64,000 nt of DNA from Cenococcum geophilum 1.58 (GCA_001692895.1 KV748181.1:310001-374000), one strand, 5' to 3'. Shown: positions 1 to 10,265, numbered from the stretch's first letter. Numbers and translations are program-made. Notes: generated by a model not told the origin, from the sequence alone.

Positions 1-174
1 ACCCTATGTTCGGTCATAAAGTACCTCAATAGTAGCATGGCGCATTTGGCAGTGCAGATCGCATATTACCGACATTTGGGTGGCTTCAACATGTGTTTCA
101 TTTTGGTCTCCATCAAACAACGCAGTCCCTAGAAAACAGAACCCAGAAAATTATCCTCCCACGCATGACCGATT

Positions 175-1728
175 CTATTTCTTAGCTCTCTGCCCATAAG
201 CCTTTGTGGCGTAGTCACCCTTGTGAACAATCAAGTCCTCAGGCTTGTAGTCCTCACGACCGGAGAAGTATGAGTCAAGAATGGACTTGGTACCAACGGC
301 GTATCGCTAATGCTTACGTCAGTCATGCCCAGCTTAAGAGACGGATAGAACACAAACCTTCTGTGCATCGATCGAAGTGCCGGACATGTGAGGAACCATG
401 GCATTGCCACCACCCCATGCGTTCTTCGCATAGCGGAGTGGGTGGTCCTTGGGTGCTGGTTGCGGGAACCACACATCACCACCATAACCACGGAGCTGAC
501 CGGACTCGAGAGCCGCCGCGACATCTTCCTTCACAACGATGGCACCACGAGCGGTGTTTACCAGCCATGAGCCTTTTTCCAATTCAGTATACCAAAGTAA
601 AACAGGTTGTTCGCAACTCACCTTTCTTCATCTTAGAGATCAAGTCCCTGTTAAACAGACCTCTTGTCTTCTCGTGCAGCGGGCAGTTAATTGTGACAAC
701 GTCGCACTGCGCCAACATCTCCTCGAGATTCTCAACCCGTCGGCAGCCGATCTCCTTCTCCTTCTCAGGGCTCAGAGGCTGGTAGTCGAAGTACAGCAGC
801 TCCTTGCAGTCGAAGGGCTTGAGACGCCTCAACACACGCTCGCCAATACGGCCAACGGCCACTGTGCCTACAACCTTGTTCTCCAAATCGTACTCATTCT
901 TCGCGACTTCCGCGACGTTCCACTCACCCGCGGCGATCTGCTCGTGGGCGGGGACGAAATTGCGGACGAGGGTGAGGATAGTCATAACAACGTGCTCAGC
1001 GACGGAGACGACGTTCGAGCCTGTGACTTCGGCGACGGTGATACCGCCATTGGTCTTGTTCGCCGCATCGAGATCGACATGGTCGGATCCGATACCAGCT
1101 GTTACAGCGAGCTTGAGATTCTTGGCCTTGGCAAGGCGCTCAGCGGTGAGGTAACCAGGGTGAAAGCTGTATTACACAATTATTAGTTACTGGGATGTGT
1201 AATTGCGGCGAGGCTAATTAAATTTTCGCATGCTAACTGCGGGGTGATATTGGGAGTGGAAGTGGAAGCGGAAGCGGAAGCGGAAGCGCGGGGTAGTAAC
1301 GTACGGTGTGGTGATGATGACTTCCGCATCAACCAATTCCTGGTCAAACTTGGAGTTTTCGCCCTCCTTGTCTGATGTGGTTACCAGAGTGTGGCCTTGC
1401 TCCTCAATCCACTTCCTTATGCCCAGCTCGTTCTCGGTGGTACCCAGAAGCTGGGGTTCTTGCTCGGCGTGGATGCCGCCCTGGAGCGCAAAGCGCGGTT
1501 AACACCCGATCAAAAACCAGCCGATCACGATCAGGTCAATTGGACACTTACATCGTACAGTACAAGCAGAACTTTACCCTGTCGTTGTGATGTTGCTGTT
1601 AGCGTTCTGACCCCGCTCGGTTGATGAAACATTGAAATTCGGCATGATGGAACTGGGATAGCAGCTCGCGCGGAGAGGATGGAGGAAGCTGGGCGCACAA
1701 GCCGCAAGGCGGAGCGGGTAAATACCAT
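175..1728 (-). CDS. fdh: NAD-dependent formate dehydrogenase, mitochondrial-type leader
   Basis: Oxidises formate to CO2 with NAD+, the last step of C1 and oxalate-derived formate disposal. Five exons read on the minus strand: 1728-1552, 1480-1305, 1166-622, 572-358 and 306-175. All introns are GT-AG, phases close, and the product is 414 aa. Residues 1 to about 50 ([16 protein letters not shown]...) are Arg/Ser/Ala-rich with no acidic residue, which suggests a mitochondrial presequence; the catalytic part starts at GKVLLVLYD. Visible family blocks are the AVGRIGERV nucleotide-binding turn, [54 protein letters not shown] and [13 protein letters not shown], the last holding the catalytic His-Ser-Gly region. 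The C-terminus ([15 protein letters not shown]) is complete, and the length fits the fungal family. The ATG at 1728 is the first in frame with the leader. A downstream start would give a cytosolic form. Family assignment is close to certain; targeting is inference. Confidence 0.96.
1255..1288. repeat. GGAAGC hexamer tandem inside an intron
   Basis: About six copies of GGAAGT/GGAAGC stand head to tail inside the second intron of the formate dehydrogenase gene. This is a simple microsatellite with no sign of coding use. Confidence 0.85.
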
Positions 1729-2130
1729 GATGAGTGAAGACGCTGTTGAAGCTCAAGTGAAGAACAAGACAAGACGGCTCGCGCTAGTAGATATATGTAC
1801 AAGCAAAGGGGCTTGGATGGTATCTGACGTAACTAGTCAATTCTGGACATATTTACCGCGGAGCTTTTAGAGGGTATCAGTTACCTTTTGCAGCGAGACG
1901 TGACGTCGCGTAGGTATTATCTTCTAGCTGCTAGCTGGAGCTTACGCGCACGGCAAGTCTGGTCAGAGGACTGAGATATATCTCCATCTCAGGGCGGGGG
2001 GACCTCTTATATATATAATGGCCCTGACAGTCAGACAAGGGTAGACAAGGTCCCACGCTCCGAAGTTAGACTATTCTGAATAAAGATGCGGTCTTAGATG
2101 GTGGCGGAGCATTTGGGTTCGTCATGGGTG
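1729..2130 (-). promoter_or_regulatory. Upstream region of formate dehydrogenase
   Basis: This is the 5' flank of the minus-strand dehydrogenase gene. A TATA-like block (minus-strand CCATTATATATATAAG, 2005-2020) lies about 280 bases before the start codon. A GCGGGG at 1994-1999 fits the SYGGRG site used by CreA/Mig1-type carbon repressors. Fungal formate dehydrogenases are commonly carbon-regulated, so the site is plausible, but a six-base match alone is weak evidence. Confidence 0.35.
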
Positions 2131-3340
2131 TCAGGTGGGAGCTATCCCCTGGGAATTACTCCCCACCACCGATGATGCGGGGTTACAGCGAATGAAGGAT
2201 TCCCTGAACCTTTCATCTCACAAGCCAATTCGGGTCTACGCCCCCCAAGCTGCAGCCGATGTGACCTTGTCTGACGTGCGGAACCTCGCACCACGTCCCT
2301 TCCGCAATTGGCAAAATGCTTTATTGCACGCCTAAACGGAGAAGACGGCGGAAATCCGAGAAAGTGCAATACATCGATCAGCTACAACACTAGTTGCCAG
2401 AGACAAACATCTGGAGGGCATTGATGCTCAGCACAGCGAGCTTACATTGGATCCCGCAACTAGGTACCGAGAAATGCGAAGACTGCACAGGATAACGGAA
2501 GGTTAGGTATTAATCTAGCAATCTGCCATTCAGGGGCGGAGTAGACGCCCATGTTGAGGCACGGTTTTTGGTATATCCATATGAAGCATTTGAGTATCAA
2601 ACCTCCTTCTCAAGCTCAGTGTACACCTCATGCAGATATCATGTTCTGGAAAAATGCTAGTGGCTTCCGAAAACGCCCTACAGCGTTCCAGAATTCAGCC
2701 TCAGCCCGGAAAATGTTTCCTGGTTGAGGTGGGGAGAGCGAAATCTTCATAACATCGCTGCCGCTGCCAAGGCTTACCAGGCCCTTCAATTAGATGAAAG
2801 CGGCAGGAGAATTGGATTATGGTGTATGACTACGAAAGATGCGGGATGACTTTCATTCTCCGTTTCGCAGTTTGCGGAGGACGTTCGCTCTTAAATGCGG
2901 CTGCGAAACATATCCGAGTTCTCGCAAGACTTTCACCGAGCCTCGGCCTGAGCTTGGAGTTAATGGTAGTTGAGGTGAATAATGTGGAGATTCGGATATC
3001 CAATTGAATTATGGACTAAGGCAGTCCACCGGCATTGCGGGAATGGAAATGCGCGGAATAAATAGCGGTGATTCGGCAATTGTGCTCGAGCTCTAAATAG
3101 CGAAGCTTATCTTATCCCTTCCAACAGACCATACGCGAACATCAGAATCAAAAGTACGCGAATGGTCACGGAGCCTTAATCCTATTGATTCTATTGGCTA
3201 GCTCTTATCGGTAACCGCGGGACGAATTTCACTGTTGAAAGGGATAGTCAGGAAGGGAATTGCGCGTCTCTCGCACTGCTCAATATGCAAAATAGTTGGT
3301 CCTCGCTTGGCCCAGAATTTCAGCCTCGTGAGTGTCCGTG
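2131..3340. other. Intergenic, no gene recognised
   Basis: Composition is close to that of the neighbouring genes, but only short unrelated open stretches exist, for example 2135-2335 plus, which has no usable ATG context and no recognisable motif. It may contain an old gene worn beyond recognition. I see no structured RNA or transposon end. Confidence 0.5.
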
Positions 3341-3347
3341 AGTGAAG

Positions 3348-3533
3348 ATGGCAGATCTTCTTGGCATCCCTTTAAATTTTTTCAGCCAGGCAGGTATCAC
3401 GATAGATGACATAGGCCAGCTGATAGGTAGAGACACAGAATTGAAGGAGCGATCTGTCTTATTCAAGGTGGCTCAGGTGGCTCTAAGAGCCCTAATATAC
3501 ATAAGAGAATTAACCCCCTACAGGGGTCCCTAG
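3348..3533 (+). CDS. Possible small ORF, 61 aa, overlapping a direct repeat
   Basis: ATG at 3348 opens MADLLGIPLNFFSQ and ends ELTPYRGP. The peptide looks protein-like, with an amphipathic helix near DDIGQLIGRDTELKERS, but I do not recognise a family. From residue 12 on it lies in a repeat whose second copy (5211-5381) lacks the middle of the frame. It may be the first exon of a longer lost gene, or a chance frame in repeat DNA. Confidence 0.25.
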   Translation: MADLLGIPLNFFSQAGITIDDIGQLIGRDTELKERSVLFKVAQVALRALIYIRELTPYRGP

Positions 3534-3624
3534 AGAGTAATGATACACGTTGAAACTGAACTGACACTGATGTCGAACAGCACCCCGTCGCACCTCTATA
3601 GTAAGGCTACCTCCGTAGCCAACA
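3381..3624. repeat. Long direct repeat, copy 1 (244 bp)
   Basis: The segment from TTCAGCCAGGCAGGTATCAC to the shared CCAACA end recurs in the same orientation at 5211-5381. The common part includes CCCCCTACAGGGGTCCCTAG and a stretch starting GTTGAAACTGAACTGACA. The copies differ at few bases, but copy 2 lacks about 70 bases present here. They bracket roughly 1.6 kb holding two minisatellites, so they could be terminal repeats of an unrecognised element or a plain segmental duplication. Confidence 0.85.
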
Positions 3625-3721
3625 TACCCCCTTAGATCTGGCGCAGGAGCGTCAGAGCTAGAATTACCGATTAGGCAGTCGGATAGACGAGCTGGTGGTG
3701 AGCTTTTGCTGTGATTGATTG

Positions 3722-3830
3722 TTAGTCCTTAGCAGTACGATACAAGCGTTTGTCCTTAGCAGTATAATGCAAGCGTCTTAAGCAGTACGATGTAAGTGTC
3801 TTAAGCAGTACGATGCAAGCGTCTTAAATG
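3722..3830. repeat. Tandem repeat, four units of about 24 bp
   Basis: Four imperfect head-to-tail units are built on CTTAGCAGTACGATGCAAGCGT. Differences between units are mostly single transitions. Confidence 0.85.
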
Positions 3831-3899
3831 GTTACGCTATATAAGCGCAAGAGTGTTATAGGGGTGCCTATCGTTGATAGGGTTTCCGTTATGCCTACT

Positions 3900-4170
3900 A
3901 TTGTAGGACTTCCGCTATGCCTACTGTTGTAGGGCTTCCATTATGCCTACTATTGTAGGACCTACTGCCGCAGGCTTTATAATGCCTACTATTGCAGGAA
4001 CTACTGTCGCAGACTCCGTAGTTGCCTTCCGTTGTAGGACTTCCGTTATACCTACTGTTATAGGGCTTCCGTTATGCCTACTATTGTAGGACCTACTGCC
4101 GCAGGCTTTATAATGCCTACTATTGCAGGAACTACTGTCGCAGACTCCGGGGTGCCTTCCGTTGTAGGAA
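3900..4170. repeat. Two-level minisatellite of small hairpins
   Basis: A segment of about 131 bp (from 3906) is repeated once more from 4037. Each copy is itself made of units of about 25 bp such as TTCCGTTATGCCTACTATTG. Most units contain a small dyad (CCTAC, 4-base loop, GTAGG, or the CCTGC/GCAGG form), so the tract can fold into a string of hairpins on either strand. No reading frame is conserved. Confidence 0.85.
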
Positions 4171-5210
4171 CTCCGTTGTAATTAGAATTCGGATGCTTAT
4201 AAAGCAAATTAAATTCCTTAATTATTGTTGCCATTTTGAGCTTCTCTGACCTCTTCGCTACCTTTTAAATGAAGGCATAATATAGAGCTGGACAGACCTT
4301 CTTACAGTCCTGGACAAAGGCTCGTATAACGCTGCTTTCCGTTACCTCTATTAACCTTCCTCTAGCTCTCGCCGTTCTGTATAATGGTAATATAAAGCTA
4401 AAGCAAGATTCCAGAGTCTAATGTTTAGGCCTTATTTCCGTTTCTTGAGATCGTCTAATACCATTTGCTGTAGCGTAGCTTGAGATGGCTTTGCTACCTT
4501 CTTTTAGCTGTCTTAGAACCGAAATATGGTATAAGTAGTGATGGTCTTTTTAGAGATACCTAGAGAAGATTGGTGCCTATGGTGGCATACAATAGTGCTG
4601 TAAAGGTGTAGAGCTTCTCTTCCCGTTTTAGGTAATCTTATTATTAGAGCTTGTAGAGCTTAAAGAGCATTCTCTGTGTCTCTATTAATTGTGGAAGTTT
4701 GTTTGGTTTGCTGATTCAAGAGTAAAGTCTAAGTGTAGACGGTTCTAGTAGACGCTGGAGTTGCTGCTGGAGCTATAGGGAAGCTGCTGCTGGTGCTATA
4801 GAGCTGTTGCTGGTGTTAACAGGTGCTGCTGCTGGCTGTTTTGCAGGAGCTACTGCTGGTGCCTGCAGGAGCTGCTAGTGCGTCGGCTTATCGAAAGTAT
4901 CTCTAGCTTAGTGTTTCCTTTAATTTCGTTCTCCGCTTTTATCTGGGTCCATATAAGTCCCAAATCTTCGCAAAACTTACTTCTTGACCGGATAAATTAA
5001 AACCATAAAGGCAGTCTTTCTAGGTTAGCAAAAGAGGGTTTGTAGAGTCCTTGGTTAACTATATTGGCTTTATTTTAAGGTTGCGTAAAGAGACGCGCTT
5101 ACGCGTAAAGTACGCGATATTCGTGACAAACTATGCTTAAAGAGGCTTAGTGGTATATCGTCTGGCCACTAAGATCTCCCTAGTGCTTAGAAGGTTACCG
5201 GGCTCATAAC
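4171..5210. other. Intergenic with a GCTGCTG-rich low-complexity tract
   Basis: No gene is recognised. Bases 4745-4885 are a low-complexity run of GCTGCTGGTGCT-like units (Ala/Gly codons if translated), with interruptions. The rest is moderately AT-rich and without motif. Confidence 0.6.
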
Positions 5211-5381
5211 TTCAGCCAGGCAGGTATCACGAAGGTGGCTCTAAGAGCCCTAATATACATAAGAGAATTGACCCCCTACAGGGGTCCCTAGAGAGTGATG
5301 ATACACGTTGAAACTGAACTGACACCGATGTCGAACAGCACCCGTCGCACCTCTGTAGTAAGGCTACCTCCGTGGCCAACA
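5211..5381. repeat. Long direct repeat, copy 2 (171 bp, shorter)
   Basis: Second copy of the repeat at 3381-3624, same orientation. It begins at TTCAGCCAGG and ends at GTGGCCAACA, and is missing about 70 internal bases relative to copy 1. It ends about 120 bases before the fold-back element. Confidence 0.85.
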
Positions 5382-5579
5382 AATTTTTAACTTCAGCATT
5401 ATACGGATAAATTATTAAATATTATGGCTTCTAAAGCGGACTTATTACTTTTTAATATAGAGGAGTTGTTTAACTGCTAGTAAAAAAAGACTTTTAACCT
5501 ATAGATACTAGTTGGTAGGGATTTGCGAAGCAAATCCTATCCCTCCGTCGTGCTGCGCTGCGGGGGCTGCTTCGCAGCG

Positions 5580-6345
5580 GGGGGTAAGCTTTAGGCAGAG
5601 CCTCGTGTAGAGCTTTAGTAGAGCTTCGTGCAGAGGTTCGCGCAGAGCCTTATGCAGAACCACGTGCGGCGTGCAGGCATGTAGACATATATATATCTAG
5701 ACGTGCAGACGTTTGTACGGGCGTTTATATAGGCGTTCGTATAGGCGTTCGTGTAGGCAATTAATTGATAAATCGATTAATTGTAGAGCCATTCGTATAG
5801 ACGATTATAGAGTCTTCCTAGTATATTAGTGCTGCGTGTTAGTAGAGCTTAGAGTGGAGTGGAGTGTAGAGCTTCAAGCAGAGCTTTATATAGGCGTTCG
5901 TGCAGGCGTTCGTGCAGACATTTATAAAGACGTTTGTAGAGACGTTCGTATAGACGATTGTATAGGCGTTCGTACGGGCGTTTATATAGGTAATTAATTA
6001 ATCAGTCAATTAATTATATAGGCGTTCGTACGGGTAATCGTGCGACATTTATAGAGCCGTTCGTAGGGACGATTATATGGCAACTAATCGTATGGGCGTT
6101 CGTACAGCCGATTATAAAGCCTTCCTAGTATATTAGTGCTGCGTGTTAGTAGAGCTTTAGAGCTCCATATAGGGCTTCAAGCAGAGCTTTAAGTAGAGCT
6201 CCAAGTAGAGCTTTAAGTAGAGCTCCAAGTAGAGCTTTAAGTAGAGCTCCAAGAAGAGCTTTAAGTAGAGCTTCGTGCAGAGCTTTTGTAGAGCTTTGGT
6301 GGAGCTCTACGCAGAGCTTCGTGCACAGCTCCGTGCACAGCTTAC
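5580..6345. repeat. Left arm of the fold-back element
   Basis: Runs of GTAGAGCTTT/GCAGAGCTTC units alternate with blocks of CGTATAGGCGTTCGTACGG type and short palindromes such as AATTAATTGATAAATCGATT. A unit marker (CTTCCTAGTATATTAGTGCT...) occurs twice, near 5812 and 6114. The same marker occurs three times, inverted, in the right arm. Confidence 0.8.
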
Positions 6346-6575
6346 CCCTAAGCTCGTCCGCAAAGGTCCTCGCGAAGGGCCCGAGCTTAATTATTGACCC
6401 GAGGTACGAGTGGTCTATATTTTCGGGTTGGGGGTCCTGGAATTCAAACTCCCACCAAGCCAGCTTCTAATTGGTTAGAAAGCTAGCTTCTCATTGGTTA
6501 GAAAAAAAGTTGCGCGCGGTAAGTTATGGCAGAATCCACGTGACGAACTTCAAAACACCGAAAGCTCTGCAAGGG
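6346..6575. promoter_or_regulatory. Unique core of the fold-back element with paired ATTGG boxes
   Basis: This non-repetitive spacer separates the two arms. It carries two nearly identical blocks, AGCTTCTAATTGGTTAGAAA and AGCTTCTCATTGGTTAGAAA (about 6461-6503), each holding an inverted CCAAT box. They resemble promoter elements facing the right arm, but no conventional gene follows. Confidence 0.4.
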
Positions 6576-8400
6576 CTCTGCACCAAGCTCTACCGCCCTA
6601 CAAAAGCTCCGTACGAGGCTCCGTACGAAGCTCTACAAAAGCTCTACCAAAAGCTCTACCAAAGGCTTTGCAACACCTCTACCCACCCAGTGTACTAGCC
6701 ACGCAGTGAAATAGAACACGAAGTGCGCAGGGGGGTCCAAGGGGTCTCCCCTTAAAGCTCTACTCGAAGCTCTGCTTAGTGCCCTATACGAAGCTCTAAA
6801 GCTCCACTAACACACAGCACTAATATACTAGGAAGTCTCATAATCGTCTCTACGAACATCTCTACAAACACCTACGACGGCTCTACAATTGCCCGTACAA
6901 TCGTCCGTACAGACGGCTCTACAAATGGCTCTACAAACGTCTACACAATCGCCCGTACGAACGCCCATACGATCGATCAATTAAACGTCTATACGATCAA
7001 TCGATCAAACGCAATCAGACGCCCGTATAAACGTCTCTACGAACGTCTACAATCGCCCATACAATCGTCCGTACGAACGTATATACGATTGTCTCTACAA
7101 ACGTCTGTACGAACGCCTACACGAACGCCTATACAAAGCTCTGCTCGAAGCTCTACTCGAAGCTCTATTAAAGCTCTGCATGGAGCCTACTAAAGCTCTA
7201 CAAAAGCTCTGCAAAAGCTCTACTAAAAGCTCTACCAAAGCCTCTACCAAAACCTCTACCAAAGCCTCTGCAAGAGCTCTGCCCACGCAGTAAATGGAGC
7301 GCGCAGTGCGCAGGGGGGGTCCAAGGGGGTCTCCCCCTTGAGCTTAAAACTCTACTCGAAGCTTAATACGGAGCTCTAAAGCTCTACTAACACGCAGCAC
7401 TGATATACCAGGAAGGCTCTATAATCGTCTACACAAACGACTCTACAAACGGCTCCACAAACGTCTGTACAATCGCCCGTACGAACGCCCATACAATCAA
7501 TCAATCAATCAAACACCCATACAATCGATCAATCAAACGCTCGTACGAATGATCAATCAAACGTCCATGCAATTGCCTATACAATCGTCTCTACAAACGT
7601 CTCTGCAGTTAATCGCCCGTGCGAACGCCTGCATGTGGCTCTGCACAAGACTCTGCACGAAGCTCTACCGAAGCTCTACACGAAGCTCTACACGAAGCTC
7701 TACCGAAGCTCTACACGAAGCTCTCCCAAAGTTCTGCACGAAGCTCTACCGAAGCTCTGCATAGAGCTCTGTAAAAGCTCTACCAAACGCTCTACCAAAG
7801 CCTCTGCAAGAGCCCTGCCCACGCGGTAAATAGAGCACGCAGTCCCCAGGGGGGGGGGTCTAAGGGGGTCTCCCCCTTGAGCTTAAAGCTCTACTCGAAA
7901 CTCTACTTGAAGCTTAATACGGAGCTCTAAAGCTCTACTAACATGCAGCACTGATATACTAGGAAGGCTCTATAATCGTCTACACAAACGGCTCTATAAC
8001 GGCTCTATGAACGTCTGCACGATCGCCCGTACGAACGCCCATATAATTAGTCGATTAATCGATCAATTGCCTATATAAACGCCTATACGATTAATCAACC
8101 AATCAACTAAACGCCCGTACGAACGTCTCTACGAACGTCTCTACAAATGGCTCTATGCACGGCTTTACGCACAGCTCTACAAACGTCCATACAATTNATC
8201 AATCAATCAATTGCCCATACGAACGCCCGTACGAACGATCAATCAAACGCCTATACAATTGCCTATACAATCGTCTCTATAAATGTCTCTGCAATTAATC
8301 GCCAGAACAAACGGCTGCACGTCTGCACGTGGCTCTGCACGAAGCTCCGCACGAGGCCAAAGCTCCGCACGAGGCCAAAGCTCTACACAAGGCTCTATTA
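6576..8400. repeat. Right arm of the fold-back element, three large tandem units
   Basis: Three units of about 550-580 bp follow one another (near 6700, 7282 and 7817). Each starts with CCCACGCAGTAAAT-like sequence, then a G-run/C-run hairpin (GGGGGTCTCCCCC type), then a CAGCACTGATATACTAGGAA marker, then CGTACGAACGCC-type units, and ends in AAGCTCTAC arrays. The arrays lack stops in all three plus frames because the 9-mer itself has none, so they give long but meaningless frames of the KLY, SST or ALQ type. Confidence 0.85.
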
Positions 8401-8470
8401 AAGCTTACCCCCTACTGCGAAGCACGACGGAGGCATAGGATTTACGAAACAAATCCATACCTACTAGTAT

Positions 8471-8930
8471 ATGTTAATTAAGCTCTATACAATAAGGCTC
8501 TAAATTAAAGTTTTGGGTTAATTAATCGGCTTATTAATCATAAACTCGGGTCAAATTTTTCGTTGGGGGGTACCAACGATCCGCATGTTATTATATAACT
8601 GCCAATCTATGCCAATAATTTATATAATCTTTATTTTTAAAGTAAGTATATTCTACTATAGTAATTATATCCAAACTATTGCCAATATTTAATATTGACA
8701 CTGCAAATATTGACAAATGCCAATATTTTATTGGCTGGGATTTCGCTTATTGAAAACCACGCTGGAAGATGGGCTCCGCCGAATACTTATATGCTAATCG
8801 TCGCCACCCCCGCGATCTCAAACGAAGTTCTTTTGTTATGGCCGGGTATTACATCTTATCTATTTATGCCTTATCTACTGTTTCTGTAATTATATGTTAA
8901 TTTTTAAGCTTACAATCTAAGTGAATAGGT
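8471..8930. other. AT-rich intergenic stretch, no gene
   Basis: It contains AT-rich imperfect repeats of GCCAATATTTA-like words (8600-8730) and a short open stretch at 8695-8889 without motif. No feature can be supported. Confidence 0.5.
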
Positions 8931-9628
8931 ATAATGCTCTGGACAGAGCCTGCTGGACAAGTTAATCCTGACCGTACTCAAGGGCCGAACTTACTTTAGC
9001 GTGCCTAAATATATCGAAACTGCGTACTCCGAGATTAGAAGGTTTGTGGTGGTTCGTATAAAGGGGCTTTTAGTCAGTGTATGTAAGTTACAGTCTTTAG
9101 GCCTTGTCTCCTCTTTATCCTGTATATACTAATTAAACTAGACTTATTCAGACATACAGTCGTTAAGGTCTCACTAGAGCTGGTATACTTACTGTAGATC
9201 ACGCAGTAATATACACAGGCGACAAATACGAGGCTCCACCAGCTCTTCTTGAAGGAGAAGGTATAACAAAGCAGGCTCTTAGAGTGGTTACCGATGGAAG
9301 TGAGGTGCTTAATGTATGCTCAAGGATTAATTTCCGCAAAACTTACACTGTTGAGCACAACGTTAAAGTTCTAAGTATAGGGATGATTGCCCCTGAGCAC
9401 AATCATCTTCTAGAAAACTATTGGCGGTTGGCACATGACCGGTATGAACGGCGGCCGGCTCCAAGTCCATCACCTCTGCCAGCTCCGTCCGTGGCCGGGG
9501 GGTCTCTCGGTGCTGCGTCTCTACCTCGTGCGGCGGGGGGTGCTATAATTGGTGTTGGGGCGGGCGTAGGGGGGCGTTGCCGTTGGGGTCGTTGGTACGA
9601 TAATATATGCCGCAGTTGCGGTGGATAG
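8931..9628 (+). pseudogene. Decayed DUF6590-domain gene
   Basis: Plus-strand pieces match the fungal DUF6590 domain in order: IMLWTEPAGQVNPDR (8931 on), PKYIETAYSEIRRFVVVRIK (9004-9063), TVDHAVIYTGDKYEAPP (9191 on) and SRINFRKTYTVEHNVKVLSI (9311-9373), followed by MIAPEHNHLLENYW and a Pro/Gly-rich tail ending at 9628. The pieces lie in different frames. An intron-like GTAAGT...CAG lies at 9083-9151, directly before ACA TAC AGT CGT TAA, where TAA at 9164-9166 stands where a Gln (CAA) would be expected: a C-to-T change of the RIP type. The function of DUF6590 is unknown; such domains are common and multicopy in Pezizomycotina. I call it a pseudogene rather than an intron-rich gene because of the frame breaks. 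Confidence 0.7.
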
Positions 9629-9655
9629 TGCTACTGGTCTCTAATAGAGTATTTC

Positions 9656-10265
9656 CACGTTGGTAAATAATATCGGAGCTGATGAACGTGTACATGATGC
9701 TGATGCCAACGTATGGTCCCAGAAAGGGAGGGGATTCGGCTGAAGCGGGCGCTTCGTCTTTCATTAGCTGAAGTCCGGCAACCAACAATGATTCGCAGCT
9801 GTGCGAAAGCATCTCTACCATGCCGACCACGGAAAAACCACAATAGATTTGCAGGAACGCCTGCATGCAAAGCAAGTTCTCAGCGCAAAGCCAGGCGTTA
9901 TCTTATATTGTCCGCGAGAGCAGGAGTTACGGGTATGTCGTGCGAAACTAGTGGACATAAGTAAGCAAGCACGTGGCAAGGTAGTAACCGCGCAATTTGG
10001 TACACGGCAAGCCGTCAGGAAGCGAATTTAAGCACAATCGCCGGAGTTGAAATAGAACCTGTCTGAGAAGAAGAAATACCCCACAATGTGGCAGGTCGGG
10101 ATTCCTGCAAGCGTTTCGTGCGATTGGTCCTCGCTTGCGTGATTAGCTTATGATGAGGCCGTGGAAGATGACCTAGCCTCTGGCCATGTTGTGTGGGCAC
10201 GAAGGGTAGATATTCAACGCATCAGGGAGCTATACACTATTAAACTGCTCCAAGCATCAAGGTAG
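9656..10265 (+). pseudogene. Decayed reading frame of unknown family
   Basis: Protein-like plus-strand segments run in order: GADERVHDADANVWSQK (about 9675), then RKHLYHADHGKTTIDLQERL continuing through VLSAKPGVILYCPREQELRV to TAQFGTRQAVRKRI (9801-10031), then DEAVEDDLASGHVVWARRVD with IQRIRELYTIKLLQASR ending at 10265. Stops and frame changes separate them. The composition is that of real coding DNA, but I do not recognise the family. It could be the 3' half of the DUF6590 gene upstream or a separate lost gene. Confidence 0.4.

Larger units (their letters stand above)
5505..8470. mobile_element. Fold-back element with low-complexity arms
   Basis: The two ends are inverted copies. The left end reads ATACTAGTTGGTAGGGATTT; the right end, read on the opposite strand, reads ATACTAGTAGGTATGGATTT. 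Both continue through a GGATTT...AAATCC palindrome, CCTCCGTCGTGCT and GGGGGTAAGCTTT. Inward, the left arm is made of AGAGCTT-type units and the right arm of the complementary AAGCTCT-type units (9-mer AAGCTCTAC), mixed with CGTACGAACGCC-type units. This gives a giant imperfect inverted repeat around a core of about 200 bp. No transposase frame is present, so it would be non-autonomous. I could not fix a target duplication. Fold-back (FB/TU-like) elements have this layout; the family here is unknown to me. Confidence 0.75.

Noticed and set aside
6471-8401. Long plus-strand frames inside the fold-back arms (e.g. 6471-6698, 7549-7764, 8147-8401)
   Set aside because: They exist because the 9-base repeat AAGCTCTAC has no stop in any plus frame. 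The translations are KLY/SST/ALQ repeats in all three frames at once.
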